Under the pieces are notes generated by a model, which worked only from the letters and a program-made list of their open reading frames with translations, did no database searches and was not told where the DNA came from. From Propionibacterium sp. (lineage in GTDB: Bacteria > Actinomycetota > Actinomycetes > Propionibacteriales > Propionibacteriaceae): a stretch of DNA of 8,491 nucleotides. A program made the position numbers and the translations under genes. Where the stretch lies: NCBI GenBank assembly GCA_012719335.1, contig JAAYAO010000311.1, positions 1 through 8,491 of the forward strand, in the 5' to 3' direction. This document shows, piece by piece, positions 1 through 6,264 of the stretch. Within the stretch, counting starts at the first letter, position 1, and each line of letters begins with the position of its first letter.

Positions 1-41
1 CGTTGTCGTCCCTTCGGCGTTCGGCGCATCCCGACAATACC

Positions 42-59
42 GCGACGGGCGCCCGTCGC
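42..59. terminator. GC-rich palindrome downstream of the small membrane protein gene; possible terminator
   Basis: GCGACGGGCGCCCGTCGC is a perfect 18-bp inverted repeat that can fold into a 7-bp stem with a 4-nt loop. It begins about 35 bp past the stop of the minus-strand gene ending at 94. A degenerate copy of its core (cgacggacgcccgtgg) sits about 20 bp away at 64-79. No T-tract follows on either strand, so the terminator call rests on position and fold only. It could equally be a protein-binding palindrome. Confidence 0.35.
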
Positions 60-93
60 AGAACGACGGACGCCCGTGGTCGGGAAACCGGGA

Positions 94-411
94 TCAGCGT
101 TGCGGGGGCAGCTGCTGCACCGGCGCCGGCTGACCGAACCGACCCGCTTCGGCGAACTGGGCCGGGGTGCCCTCGGTGAGGGGAGGGCCGTACACCGGGG
201 CGGGCTGCTCGGCCGGGGACGCACCGCGGGAGGCCAGCACCTTCGGCACGATCAGCAGGGCGACGCCGGCCAGGGCCAGCGCGATACCGAGGAAGGGCTG
301 GGCCGGATCGGCCCACATCATCACCCGGAATTGCATGTTGAACATCGGCAGGATCAGGGAGCCGACTCCGAACATCGTCAGGATCACACCGAGTCGCACC
401 AGGGCAGCCAT
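94..411 (-). CDS. Small two-helix membrane protein, function unknown
   Basis: This 105-aa protein belongs to no family I recognise. Two hydrophobic segments, about residues 4-24 and 37-57, are joined by a short loop, MQFRVMMWADPAQP. A basic cluster (PKVLASR) follows the second helix, which suggests that the C-terminus is cytoplasmic. The tail (about 62-105) is rich in Pro, Ala, Gln and Gly and looks disordered. The ATG at 411 is preceded by GAAAGG about 10 bases upstream (421-426), a reasonable ribosome binding site. The gene lies on the same strand as lipA and the DUF4191 gene but 206 bp downstream, so it may have its own promoter. Reading-frame bias and the RBS support a real gene; the role is open. 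Confidence 0.72.
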   Translation of the reverse strand: MAALVRLGVILTMFGVGSLILPMFNMQFRVMMWADPAQPFLGIALALAGVALLIVPKVLASRGASPAEQPAPVYGPPLTEGTPAQFAEAGRFGQPAPVQQLPPQR

Positions 412-547
412 GGTCTTGTACCTTTCACACCGAACCGGGCCGCCTGCTGCGGCCGAACGCAGAGGCCGACGCCGCCGGGTCGATGGTGGTTCCCACTCCG
501 GCGGAAATTCTTCGGACGATCGGCGCGCGGCGACCAGGATGCTGTCG

Positions 548-565
548 GCAACCTCATTCGGTTGC
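548..565. terminator. Weak hairpin after the DUF4191 gene; possible terminator
   Basis: GCAACC, six bases (TCATTC), then GGTTGC form a perfect 6-bp stem about 52 bases past the DUF4191 stop. There is no T-tract and the stem is short. It is the only clear inverted repeat I see in the 206-bp spacer 412-617, which otherwise seems to hold only the leader and RBS of the small gene ending at 94. Confidence 0.22.
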
Positions 566-617
566 GATGTGCCGCCGTGGGTGGCTGCGATTCGACCAGC
601 GTTCGGCGTTGCTCGAA

Positions 618-1397
618 TCAGCCGCCGCGCAGCGCCCGGCGCGACCCCTTGGCCGCCCGCGGACTGGTCGGCATCGGGCCCTTGGGCAGGGGCAGCTTCG
701 GCCGCACCGCGTCCAGCGCACGCAGCCGCTGCCGAATCTCACCGATCCCGGCGGTGTCGAGTTGCTTGGGCAGCTTCTTGATGTGCTTGGCGAGTTGGTC
801 CAGCGGCACCTGGCCGTCCTTGTCACCCATCATCACCGTCACCACCGGGGCATCGTGCACCACCGTGCGGTGTTTGCGGGCCTCCGATTCGAGCAATTGA
901 CGGGCCCGGTTCGGGTCGCCCTCACCGACCAGCACGATGCCGCCGGGGCCGACGGTGCGGTGCACCACGTCCATGTGGCGATTGGCGTTGATTGCCGGGC
1001 TGCTGACCCACTTCTTGCTCAACATGCCCAGGGCCACCTCGGCCGAACCGGCCTGGCCCCGGAAACGGGTGTAGGTGGCGCGCTTGGTGCGCTGGGTGAG
1101 CAACAACAGGGCGGCGATCAGACCGAGCAACAGGCCACTGATGCCGAGCATGATCGGCCGGCCGAGCAGGAACCCGATCACCAGCACGATGACGAACGGC
1201 ACCAGGAAGGCGCCGGCCAACATCAGGTCCAGCTTCGGATCGTTCTCCTTGGTGATCCGGTAGGCCTGCCGGATCTGCCGCAGCGTGCCCCAATCCCGGG
1301 GGTCGTCACTGTTCTTCTTGCGCAGCTTCTCGGCCTTGATGGCCGCCTTCGCGTCCAGTTCCGACTGCTTGGCCTTGCTCAGCGGTTTCTTCGCCAT
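618..1397 (-). CDS. DUF4191 family membrane protein (lipA neighbour)
   Basis: This 259-aa protein matches the actinobacterial DUF4191 family in length, layout and position beside lipA. The N-terminus (1-35) is short, highly charged and lysine-rich. Two adjacent membrane helices follow at about 57-77 and 80-100. The remaining ~155 residues form a soluble, probably cytoplasmic domain containing the stretches RFRGQAGSAEVALGML (about 112-126) and GPGGIVLVGEGDPNRARQLL (about 150-169), and the protein ends in a basic tail. I chose the ATG at 1397 (MAKKPLSK) because an upstream start at 1436 would overlap lipA and add an atypical leader. GGGACGGGG sits just before this ATG. The gene begins 22 bp after the lipA stop and is probably cotranscribed with it. 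M. tuberculosis has the same pairing (Rv2218 and Rv2219). No enzymatic motif is visible; a role in lipoate metabolism is inferred from neighbourhood alone. Confidence 0.88.
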   Translation of the reverse strand: MAKKPLSKAKQSELDAKAAIKAEKLRKKNSDDPRDWGTLRQIRQAYRITKENDPKLDLMLAGAFLVPFVIVLVIGFLLGRPIMLGISGLLLGLIAALLLLTQRTKRATYTRFRGQAGSAEVALGMLSKKWVSSPAINANRHMDVVHRTVGPGGIVLVGEGDPNRARQLLESEARKHRTVVHDAPVVTVMMGDKDGQVPLDQLAKHIKKLPKQLDTAGIGEIRQRLRALDAVRPKLPLPKGPMPTSPRAAKGSRRALRGG

Positions 1398-1419
1398 CGC
1401 CCCGTCCCGTGTCAGCGCC

Positions 1420-2343
1420 TCAACGGCGCGCCTCAATTGCTTGACGATACAGCCGTCCGGCCCGGTAGGACGAACGCACCAGCGGCCCGCTCATCACGCC
1501 GGCGTAGCCGATCTCGGTGGCCTCGGCCGCCAACTCGTCGAATTCCTCCGGGGTCACCCAGCGTTCGATCGGATGGTGCCGCGGGGTCGGGCGCAGGTAC
1601 TGGGTGATGGTGATCAGTTCGGCGCCGGCGTCGTGCAGGTCGGCCAGGGCCTGCGAGATCTCCTCGCGGGTCTCACCCATGCCCAGAATCAGGTTGGTCT
1701 TGGTGACCAGCCCGGCGGCCCGCGAGGCGGTCAGCACCTCCAGGGAGCGTTCGTACCGGAACCCCGGGCGGATCCGCTTGAACAGCCGCGGCACGGTTTC
1801 CACGTTGTGGGCGAACACCTCGGGCCGGGTCTCGAACACCGCACCGAGAAACTCGGGATTACCGCTGAAGTCGGGGGCGAGCATCTCCACGCCGACCCCG
1901 GGGTTCAGCTCGTGGATCTTGCGGATCGTTTCGGCGTACAGCCAGGAGCCCTCGTCGGGCAGGTCGTCGCGGCACACCCCGGTGACGGTGGCGTAGCGCA
2001 GGCCCATGGTGCGCACCGATTCGGCCACCCGCTGGGGTTCCTCCCGGTCGAAGTCGGCGGGTTTGCCGGTGTCGATCTGGCAGAAATCGCAGCGTCGGGT
2101 GCACTGGTCACCACCGATCAGGAAGGTGGCCTCGCGGTCCTCCCAGCACTCGAAGATGTTCGGGCACCCGGCTTCCTGGCAGACGGTGTGCAGTTCCTCC
2201 CCGGCGACGACCGATTGCAGGTCGCGGTAGTCGGGGCCCATCTTCGCGGTGGTGCGAATCCACGGAGGCTTCTTCTCGATCGGGGTCTGCGCGTTGCGGA
2301 CCTCCAGGCGGAGTAGCTTGCGTCCTTCAGGTGCGATGGTCAC
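1420..2343 (-). CDS. lipA: Lipoyl synthase LipA (radical SAM, two iron-sulfur clusters)
   Basis: LipA inserts two sulfur atoms at C6 and C8 of a protein-bound octanoyl group to give the lipoyl cofactor; the auxiliary cluster is the sulfur donor. All signature elements are present in this 307-aa protein. Cys55, Cys60 and Cys66 form the CX4CX5C site of the auxiliary [4Fe-4S] cluster ([12 protein letters not shown]). Cys81, Cys85 and Cys88 form the CX3CX2C radical-SAM site (CTRRCDFC). The C-terminal RSSYRAG carries the serine that ligates the auxiliary cluster. The length is normal. Translation starts at a GTG at 2343; no in-frame start further upstream is visible, and the encoded N-terminus ([18 protein letters not shown]) matches actinobacterial LipA. 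The ribosome binding site is weak (AGG about 9-11 bases upstream). The gene follows the ABC permease by 30 bp and precedes the DUF4191 gene by 22 bp. Its substrate, the E2 lipoyl domain, is encoded at 6848-8491. Confidence 0.98.
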   Translation of the reverse strand: MTIAPEGRKLLRLEVRNAQTPIEKKPPWIRTTAKMGPDYRDLQSVVAGEELHTVCQEAGCPNIFECWEDREATFLIGGDQCTRRCDFCQIDTGKPADFDREEPQRVAESVRTMGLRYATVTGVCRDDLPDEGSWLYAETIRKIHELNPGVGVEMLAPDFSGNPEFLGAVFETRPEVFAHNVETVPRLFKRIRPGFRYERSLEVLTASRAAGLVTKTNLILGMGETREEISQALADLHDAGAELITITQYLRPTPRHHPIERWVTPEEFDELAAEATEIGYAGVMSGPLVRSSYRAGRLYRQAIEARR

Positions 2344-2373
2344 CCGGCCAGCCTACATGCCGGGTCGTGACGG

Positions 2374-3312
2374 TCATTGGGGATCGCGCAGGCGTTGCAT
2401 CAGCAGCGCGGCGGCCACCATCAGGACGGTCAGCACCGCCCAGGCGATCCCACCCGGGGTCGGGTCGATCTGCACCTCCCGGAACACCCCGGCATCCCAG
2501 TAGGCGAGGTAGGTGGTGCCGCCCACCCAGGCCTGCCCCTGGGTGATCAGGTCCAGTGCCGGGGCGACCCCGGTCGCGAAGTTGAACGACACGACCAGCC
2601 GGTTCAGGATCACGTAGGCCGCGGCCAGACCGATCGCCAGGGCGGTGCGCCGGGTGATGAAGGACGCGGCCGCGCCGGTCACCGCGCTGAACACCCCCAG
2701 CAGGGTGGCGCGGCAGGCCGACACCAGCGAGGTGGCGAACTGGTCGTCGGGTACCGGCACCCCCCAGGCGCGGGCGGCCAGGTTCAACGTGATCAGGAGG
2801 CCGCCGAACACCAACACCCCGACCCCGAGGGCGAGCACCCCCATCACGATCAGCTTGCTGACCGTCAGCACCAACCGGCCCGGGTGGTGGGTCAGCCAGG
2901 TGGTCATCGCCCCGCTGACGAAAGCGCCGCCGACGAACATCGCGCCGGCCACGTACATCGCCATCCCCAACAGTGCGGCGGCGATCAGGAAGGTGATCCG
3001 GGACGCATCGGAGTAGTCGGACTGCCAGGGCTGGTACGCCTCGGGGGTGGGTGCGGGTACCGCGCACTGTTCAGCGGTGCCGCCGTCATCGATGCAGGCC
3101 TGTTCCCACTGCTCGTGCTCGGCCTCCCACTCGGCGAGCTTGGTGCGGTAGGTCTCCTCGGCCATCGCCATCTGGGCCTCGGTCGGCGGCGCCATGTCCC
3201 GCACCGACTGGGTGGCCAGCACCCCGATGGCGAGCAGTGCCACGGCACAGATCACCCACACCACGGGGCGACACCGCAACAGCTTGGCATCGGCGGCGAG
3301 AGCCCGGAGCAT
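2374..3312 (-). CDS. ABC-2 type transporter permease subunit
   Basis: This 312-aa protein is an integral membrane protein with about six helices: near 17-35, 105-131, 153-177, 199-220, 224-242 and 288-305. That is the layout of ABC-2 type export permeases partnered with BcrA/CcmA-like ATPases. Between helices 1 and 2 is an unusual ~70-residue hydrophilic loop (36-104), probably extracytoplasmic. It has a charged, coiled-coil-like stretch (about 46-72) and two cysteines (73 and 83) that could form a disulfide. The ATG at 3312 overlaps the TGA of the ATPase gene by one base (TGATG), which indicates translational coupling and a shared complex. A longer upstream reading frame exists but lies wholly opposite the ATPase frame and is not credible. 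The cargo cannot be told from sequence; export of a peptide, lipid or drug is typical of the class. Confidence 0.86.
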   Translation of the reverse strand: MLRALAADAKLLRCRPVVWVICAVALLAIGVLATQSVRDMAPPTEAQMAMAEETYRTKLAEWEAEHEQWEQACIDDGGTAEQCAVPAPTPEAYQPWQSDYSDASRITFLIAAALLGMAMYVAGAMFVGGAFVSGAMTTWLTHHPGRLVLTVSKLIVMGVLALGVGVLVFGGLLITLNLAARAWGVPVPDDQFATSLVSACRATLLGVFSAVTGAAASFITRRTALAIGLAAAYVILNRLVVSFNFATGVAPALDLITQGQAWVGGTTYLAYWDAGVFREVQIDPTPGGIAWAVLTVLMVAAALLMQRLRDPQ

Positions 3313-4262
3313 CAAGCGGCTCCGCTGCGGCTGAGTTTGACGATGGTGTCCTCCAAGCTGGGCGACTGGGTGGTCATCTGGTGAATGTACAACCCCTCGC
3401 GTGCCAGCAGGGCGGTGATCCGGGCGGTTTCGGCCGGGTCGGCGCCCGGCACCGAGATCACCAACTCGGTGGTGGTGCGGCTGCGGATCCGGAAATCGTG
3501 CTCGGTCAGGATGCGTTCGGCCCGGGCCGCATCCCGCACCCCGATGGTCACCCGGTGCGAACGTTCCTGGATGATCTCGGCGACCGTGCCCTGAATCACC
3601 AGTCGGCCGTGGTCGATGATCGAGGCGGTATCGGCCCAGCCCTGTACATCGTCGATCCGGTGGCTGGACACCAGCACGCTGGTGCCGTTCGCCGCCAGGT
3701 GGGTCAGGATCGTGCGGATCTCGGCGACCCGCTGCGGATCGGCCGTCTCGGGTGGCTCGTCCAGGATCAACAGTTCGGGTGCCTTCATCAGCGCGGCGCA
3801 CAGTGCCACCCGTTGGCGGGTTTCGCCGCCCAGGGTGCGGAAGGCCTCGTGTTGCACCCCGGTGAGGTCGAGCAGATCCAGGGACTCGTCGATGCGGCGT
3901 CGGGCGATGCCCAGGCCGATGGCCAACACATCCAGGTTGCGACGCACCGACACGTGCGGGTGGAAGCCGGGACGTCCGACCACCGCGCCGACCCGGGGCA
4001 TCACCCGGGGCAGATGCCGGGGGACGTCCTCACCCAGCAGCGTGATGGAGCCGCGCTGCGGCCGGGTCAGGCCGACCAGAATGCGCAACACCGTGGTCTT
4101 GCCCGCCCCGTGCGGGCCCAACAGGGCGTGAATACCGCCGGTCGGCACGGTCAGGTCGAGGCCGTCCACGGCCGTGCGAGGGCCGTACCGTTTCGTCAGC
4201 CCCTCGACGACGACGGCAGGCGACGATTGCCGGCCGGGGTGGGCGGAGGTGCCGATACGCAT
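3312..4262 (-). CDS. ABC transporter ATP-binding protein, BcrA-like (drug/peptide export class)
   Basis: This 316-aa ATPase should power the permease encoded just downstream. The Walker A motif is GPHGAGKT (49-56), with His where Asn or Ser is usual. Walker B is LLILDE (164-169) with the catalytic Glu169, and the H-loop His is 201 (VSSHRIDD). The Q-loop region, VGAVVGRPGFHPHVSVRRNL (91-110), resembles that of the bacitracin-exporter BcrA group. The signature is odd: LGGETRQR (144-151) in place of the canonical LSGGxxQR, and the D-loop reads PPETADP rather than PTNGLDP. About 85 C-terminal residues form the extra domain usual in this subfamily, ending in SLEDTIVKL. The ATG at 4262 follows a 70-bp AT-rich spacer after lipB, suggesting its own promoter. 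The key catalytic residues are intact, so it is probably active. The substrate is unknown. Confidence 0.92.
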   Translation of the reverse strand: MRIGTSAHPGRQSSPAVVVEGLTKRYGPRTAVDGLDLTVPTGGIHALLGPHGAGKTTVLRILVGLTRPQRGSITLLGEDVPRHLPRVMPRVGAVVGRPGFHPHVSVRRNLDVLAIGLGIARRRIDESLDLLDLTGVQHEAFRTLGGETRQRVALCAALMKAPELLILDEPPETADPQRVAEIRTILTHLAANGTSVLVSSHRIDDVQGWADTASIIDHGRLVIQGTVAEIIQERSHRVTIGVRDAARAERILTEHDFRIRSRTTTELVISVPGADPAETARITALLAREGLYIHQMTTQSPSLEDTIVKLSRSGAA

Positions 4263-4332
4263 GCCGACACGATAGGCCGCCTAACTGCTGATAAGCCAAG
4301 AGGAAGCCAAGAATGTAAAAGACGGTAACTAA
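4263..4332 (-). promoter_or_regulatory. AT-rich spacer with tandem AAGCCAAG half-sites before the ABC transporter genes
   Basis: This 70-bp gap between lipB and the ABC ATPase is clearly more AT-rich than anything around it, especially 4281-4335. It holds two exact copies of AAGCCAAG (4293-4300 and 4304-4311) spaced 11 bp apart start to start, about one helical turn, as expected for a regulator binding one face of the DNA. Read on the minus strand, TTTACA and TTATCA or TATCAG are possible -35/-10 elements overlapping the repeats, but their spacing (19-20 bp) is not ideal. Base composition and repeat spacing are seen directly; promoter and operator function is inferred. Confidence 0.42.
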
Positions 4333-5046
4333 TCAGAGGTCCAGACCGACCCGAACCCGATCCGCGGGATCGGCGACATCCGGGGAGGACTCGTAGGGCT
4401 CGAAGCGGAGCAACTCGCGCAGATGCGGTTCGACCATCCGGCCGGCCTCGAAGACGGTCGGCGCCGCCCCGATCTCCTCCTGGATGGAGGTCACCCCGGC
4501 ATCGGTGATGCCGCAGGGCACGATCCGGCCGTAATCGCTCAGATCGCAATTCACGTTCAGGGCGAAGCCGTGCATGGTGACCTGCTGGGCGACCCGGATG
4601 CCGATCGCGGCGATCTTGCGTTCCGGACGGGTGCCGTCGGCCGGCAGCCACACCCCGGAACGTCCCGGGATGCGTCCGGTCCGTAGCCCCACCTCTCGCA
4701 GCGAACGGATCAGGGCCTCCTCGACCCGCCGCACATAATCGACCACCCCCACCGCCTCGGGCAGGGTGACGATCGGATAACCGACCAACTGGCCGGGCCC
4801 GTGCCAGGTGATCTTGCCGCCCCGATCGACGTCGACCACCAACGAACCATCAGTGGGACGTTCGTGGTCCGCGGTGCGCCGCCCGGCGGTGAAGGTGGGG
4901 GGATGCTCCAACAACAGGACGGTGTCGCCGACACTGCCGGCAGCCACCTCGGCGTGCGTGGCACGCTGCAGATCCCAAGCAGCCAAGTAGTCGATGTGAT
5001 CGGTGTGCCCGGGCAGCAGACCGACGTAACGGAAGATCAGGCCCAT
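4333..5046 (-). CDS. lipB: Octanoyltransferase LipB (lipoyl(octanoyl) transferase)
   Basis: LipB transfers an octanoyl group from octanoyl-ACP to the lysine of lipoyl domains, the first step of de novo lipoylation, and works directly before LipA. The 237-aa protein shows the family core [13 protein letters not shown] (75-87) followed by GYPIV. The catalytic dyad is present: Lys144 in KIAAIGIR and Cys178 in IVPCGI, which forms the thioester-linked acyl-enzyme intermediate. [12 protein letters not shown] (158-169) is also typical. I chose the ATG at 5046 because family members begin with a short hydrophobic strand like GLIFRYVGL. The reading frame stays open to 5169, but that extension is unlike LipB and would nearly meet the divergent RDD gene. 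No strong Shine-Dalgarno precedes 5046, so the mRNA may have a short leader. The gene is the first of a minus-strand run that includes the ABC transporter, lipA and the DUF4191 gene. Confidence 0.96.
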   Translation of the reverse strand: MGLIFRYVGLLPGHTDHIDYLAAWDLQRATHAEVAAGSVGDTVLLLEHPPTFTAGRRTADHERPTDGSLVVDVDRGGKITWHGPGQLVGYPIVTLPEAVGVVDYVRRVEEALIRSLREVGLRTGRIPGRSGVWLPADGTRPERKIAAIGIRVAQQVTMHGFALNVNCDLSDYGRIVPCGITDAGVTSIQEEIGAAPTVFEAGRMVEPHLRELLRFEPYESSPDVADPADRVRVGLDL

Positions 5047-5078
5047 GAACAGCAAGTCTAGGTGGTCAAAACCGGCGG

Positions 5079-5091
5079 AGTTGGCACAACT
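5079..5091. promoter_or_regulatory. Small inverted repeat in the lipB / RDD-gene divergent promoter region
   Basis: AGTTG-GCA-CAACT is a perfect 5-bp-arm inverted repeat in the 126-bp spacer (5047-5172) between two divergent genes. It lies 33 bp from the lipB start and about 80 bp from the RDD gene start. On the plus strand, TACATT at 5107-5112 could be a -10 element for the RDD gene, but a TTGGCA candidate -35 at 5081-5086 is 20 bp away, longer than usual. On the minus strand, TAGACT just before lipB could be a -10. All of these are weak by-eye matches. Confidence 0.25.
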
Positions 5092-5157
5092 GTGACCTTG
5101 GTCCGCTACATTCGGGGGCACTGGTTGCCGGGCGATCCCAGCAGCCAAGACTCCATC

Positions 5158-5166
5158 AGGAAGGAA
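5158..5166 (+). promoter_or_regulatory. Ribosome binding site fixing the RDD gene start
   Basis: AGGAAGGAA ends 6 bases before the ATG at 5173. It is the strongest Shine-Dalgarno sequence in the window. It decides for MTDQSGQ over the in-frame upstream start at 5062, which would run through the divergent promoter region and add an atypical leader. Confidence 0.8.
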
Positions 5167-5172
5167 CACCCG

Positions 5173-6258
5173 ATGACCGACCAGTCAGGCCAGGGCGGAC
5201 AGGGCTACGGCAGCGACCCGAACCAGCAGTACGGCGACCAGTCCTACGGCTCCGCTCCCGACCCGAACCAGGGTTACTCGGCACCCGATGCCCAGTCCTA
5301 CGGTTCGGCCCCCGAGCAGGGGTACGGCGCCCAGTCCTACGGCTCCGCCCCCGAGCAGGGGTACGGTGCGCAGTCCTATGGCTCCGCCCCCGAGCAGGGC
5401 TACTCGGCCCCCGAGCAGGGGTACGGTGCGCAGTCCTATGGCTCCGCCCCCGAGCAGGGGTACGGCGCTCAGTCCTATGGCTCCGCCCCCGAGCAGGGCT
5501 ACTCGGCCCCCGACCAGGGCTACGGCGCCCAGTCCTACGGCTCGGCTCCCGATGCCGGCTACGGTGCGCAGTCCTACGGTTCGGCCCCCGAGGCGGGTTA
5601 CGGTGCGCAGTCCTACGGTTCGGCCCCCGACGCCGGCGCCTACGGCACCCCGCAGTCCGGCGCCGCCTACGGTGAACCGGCCGGCCAGGGCTACGGCAAC
5701 CCCTACGACTCCGGTGCCGGCTACGGTGCCGGCGCGGCGCCGTCCTACGGCCAGGTCGCCCAGGCCCAGTCCGGTCTGGTGCAGATTCCGGGCCTCGGTA
5801 CCGCCAAGGTCGCCTCGATCGGTCAGCGTGCCCTGGCCCGCATCATCGACGGCGTCATCATCACCGTGGCGGTCGGCATCCTCTACGGCATCGGCATTGC
5901 GATCGCCGCCGCCGGGGCGAGCACCGGTTCGGACGCGGCCGCGGGCTTCAGCGCCGGCGCCTTCTTCCTGATCTACGGGCTGACCCTGCTCGCCACGATC
6001 GCCTACGAGGTCGTGATGATCGCGATCAAGGGCCAGACCTTCGGCAAGATGGCGATGGGCGTCAAGGTGGTCAACCAGCAGAACGGCCAGGTGCCCGGTT
6101 GGGGCGGCTCCTTCATCCGCTGGATCATTCCGATGGCCGCCAACGCGGTCTGCTACCTGGGCATCGTGGTGTACCTCTCCCCGCTGTTCGACAACTCCGG
6201 TCGTCAGCAGGGTTGGCACGACAAGGCGGCCAACACCCTGGTCATCTCGACCAAGTGA
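5173..6258 (+). CDS. RDD-domain membrane protein with long Gly/Tyr/Ser/Gln repeat tail
   Basis: The 361-aa protein has two parts. Residues 1-200 are low-complexity and presumably cytoplasmic, built on the motif QSYGSAP, which occurs nine times (starting at 23, 41, 54, 67, 88, 101, 120, 133 and 146). The usual unit is the 13-residue [13 protein letters not shown], sometimes alternating with YSAPEQG. The tail is poor in charge other than Glu/Asp. Residues 212-358 are an RDD domain: [11 protein letters not shown] (219-229) carries the conserved Arg and Asp, [14 protein letters not shown] (287-300) matches the family GxTxGKxxxGxxVV segment, and [12 protein letters not shown] (347-358) matches its end. 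Membrane helices lie near 227-249, 262-285 and 320-338. RDD proteins are widespread; some are linked to ion exchange or membrane stress, but the function here is unknown. The following gene begins 6 bp after the stop. An RDD gene also lies near lipA in M. tuberculosis. Confidence 0.93.
   Translation: MTDQSGQGGQGYGSDPNQQYGDQSYGSAPDPNQGYSAPDAQSYGSAPEQGYGAQSYGSAPEQGYGAQSYGSAPEQGYSAPEQGYGAQSYGSAPEQGYGAQSYGSAPEQGYSAPDQGYGAQSYGSAPDAGYGAQSYGSAPEAGYGAQSYGSAPDAGAYGTPQSGAAYGEPAGQGYGNPYDSGAGYGAGAAPSYGQVAQAQSGLVQIPGLGTAKVASIGQRALARIIDGVIITVAVGILYGIGIAIAAAGASTGSDAAAGFSAGAFFLIYGLTLLATIAYEVVMIAIKGQTFGKMAMGVKVVNQQNGQVPGWGGSFIRWIIPMAANAVCYLGIVVYLSPLFDNSGRQQGWHDKAANTLVISTK
5236..5635 (+). repeat. Tandem 39-bp coding repeats in the RDD gene
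   Basis: Imperfect direct repeats of 39 bp (13 codons), sometimes joined by a 21-bp (7-codon) spacer unit to give a 60-bp period. The DNA is conserved beyond the protein: 5347-5399 and 5407-5459 are identical over 53 bp, synonymous positions included. The first and last copies differ mainly by silent T/C changes and Glu/Asp or Gln/Ala swaps. Silent-site identity points to recent duplication or homogenisation rather than only protein-level selection. All unit lengths are multiples of three, so gain or loss of units would keep the frame. Confidence 0.9.
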
Positions 6259-6264
6259 GCCCGC

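Noticed and set aside
483..1607. A long plus-strand open frame opposite the DUF4191 gene and the end of lipA
   Set aside because: The product is rich in His, Gln and Arg without motifs, and it lies opposite well-supported genes; this is typical of GC-rich antisense frames.
2344..2373. Riboswitch or dedicated promoter before lipA
   Set aside because: The gap after the permease is only 30 bp and shows no conserved structure or recognisable promoter; any lipA promoter would have to lie within the permease gene.
3313..3801. Upstream extension of the permease frame to 3801
   Set aside because: It lies entirely opposite a different frame of the ATPase gene, encodes Arg/Pro/His-rich nonsense and contains no credible start. 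The TGATG junction at 3310-3314 gives a clean coupled start.
5047..5169. Longer lipB start at 5169
   Set aside because: The added 41 residues do not resemble LipB and would fill the divergent promoter region. Numbering from the ATG at 5046 puts the catalytic Lys and Cys close to their places in mycobacterial LipB.
5236..5635. CRISPR array
   Set aside because: The repeats are contiguous, in frame with an expressed protein and lack unique spacers between identical repeats.
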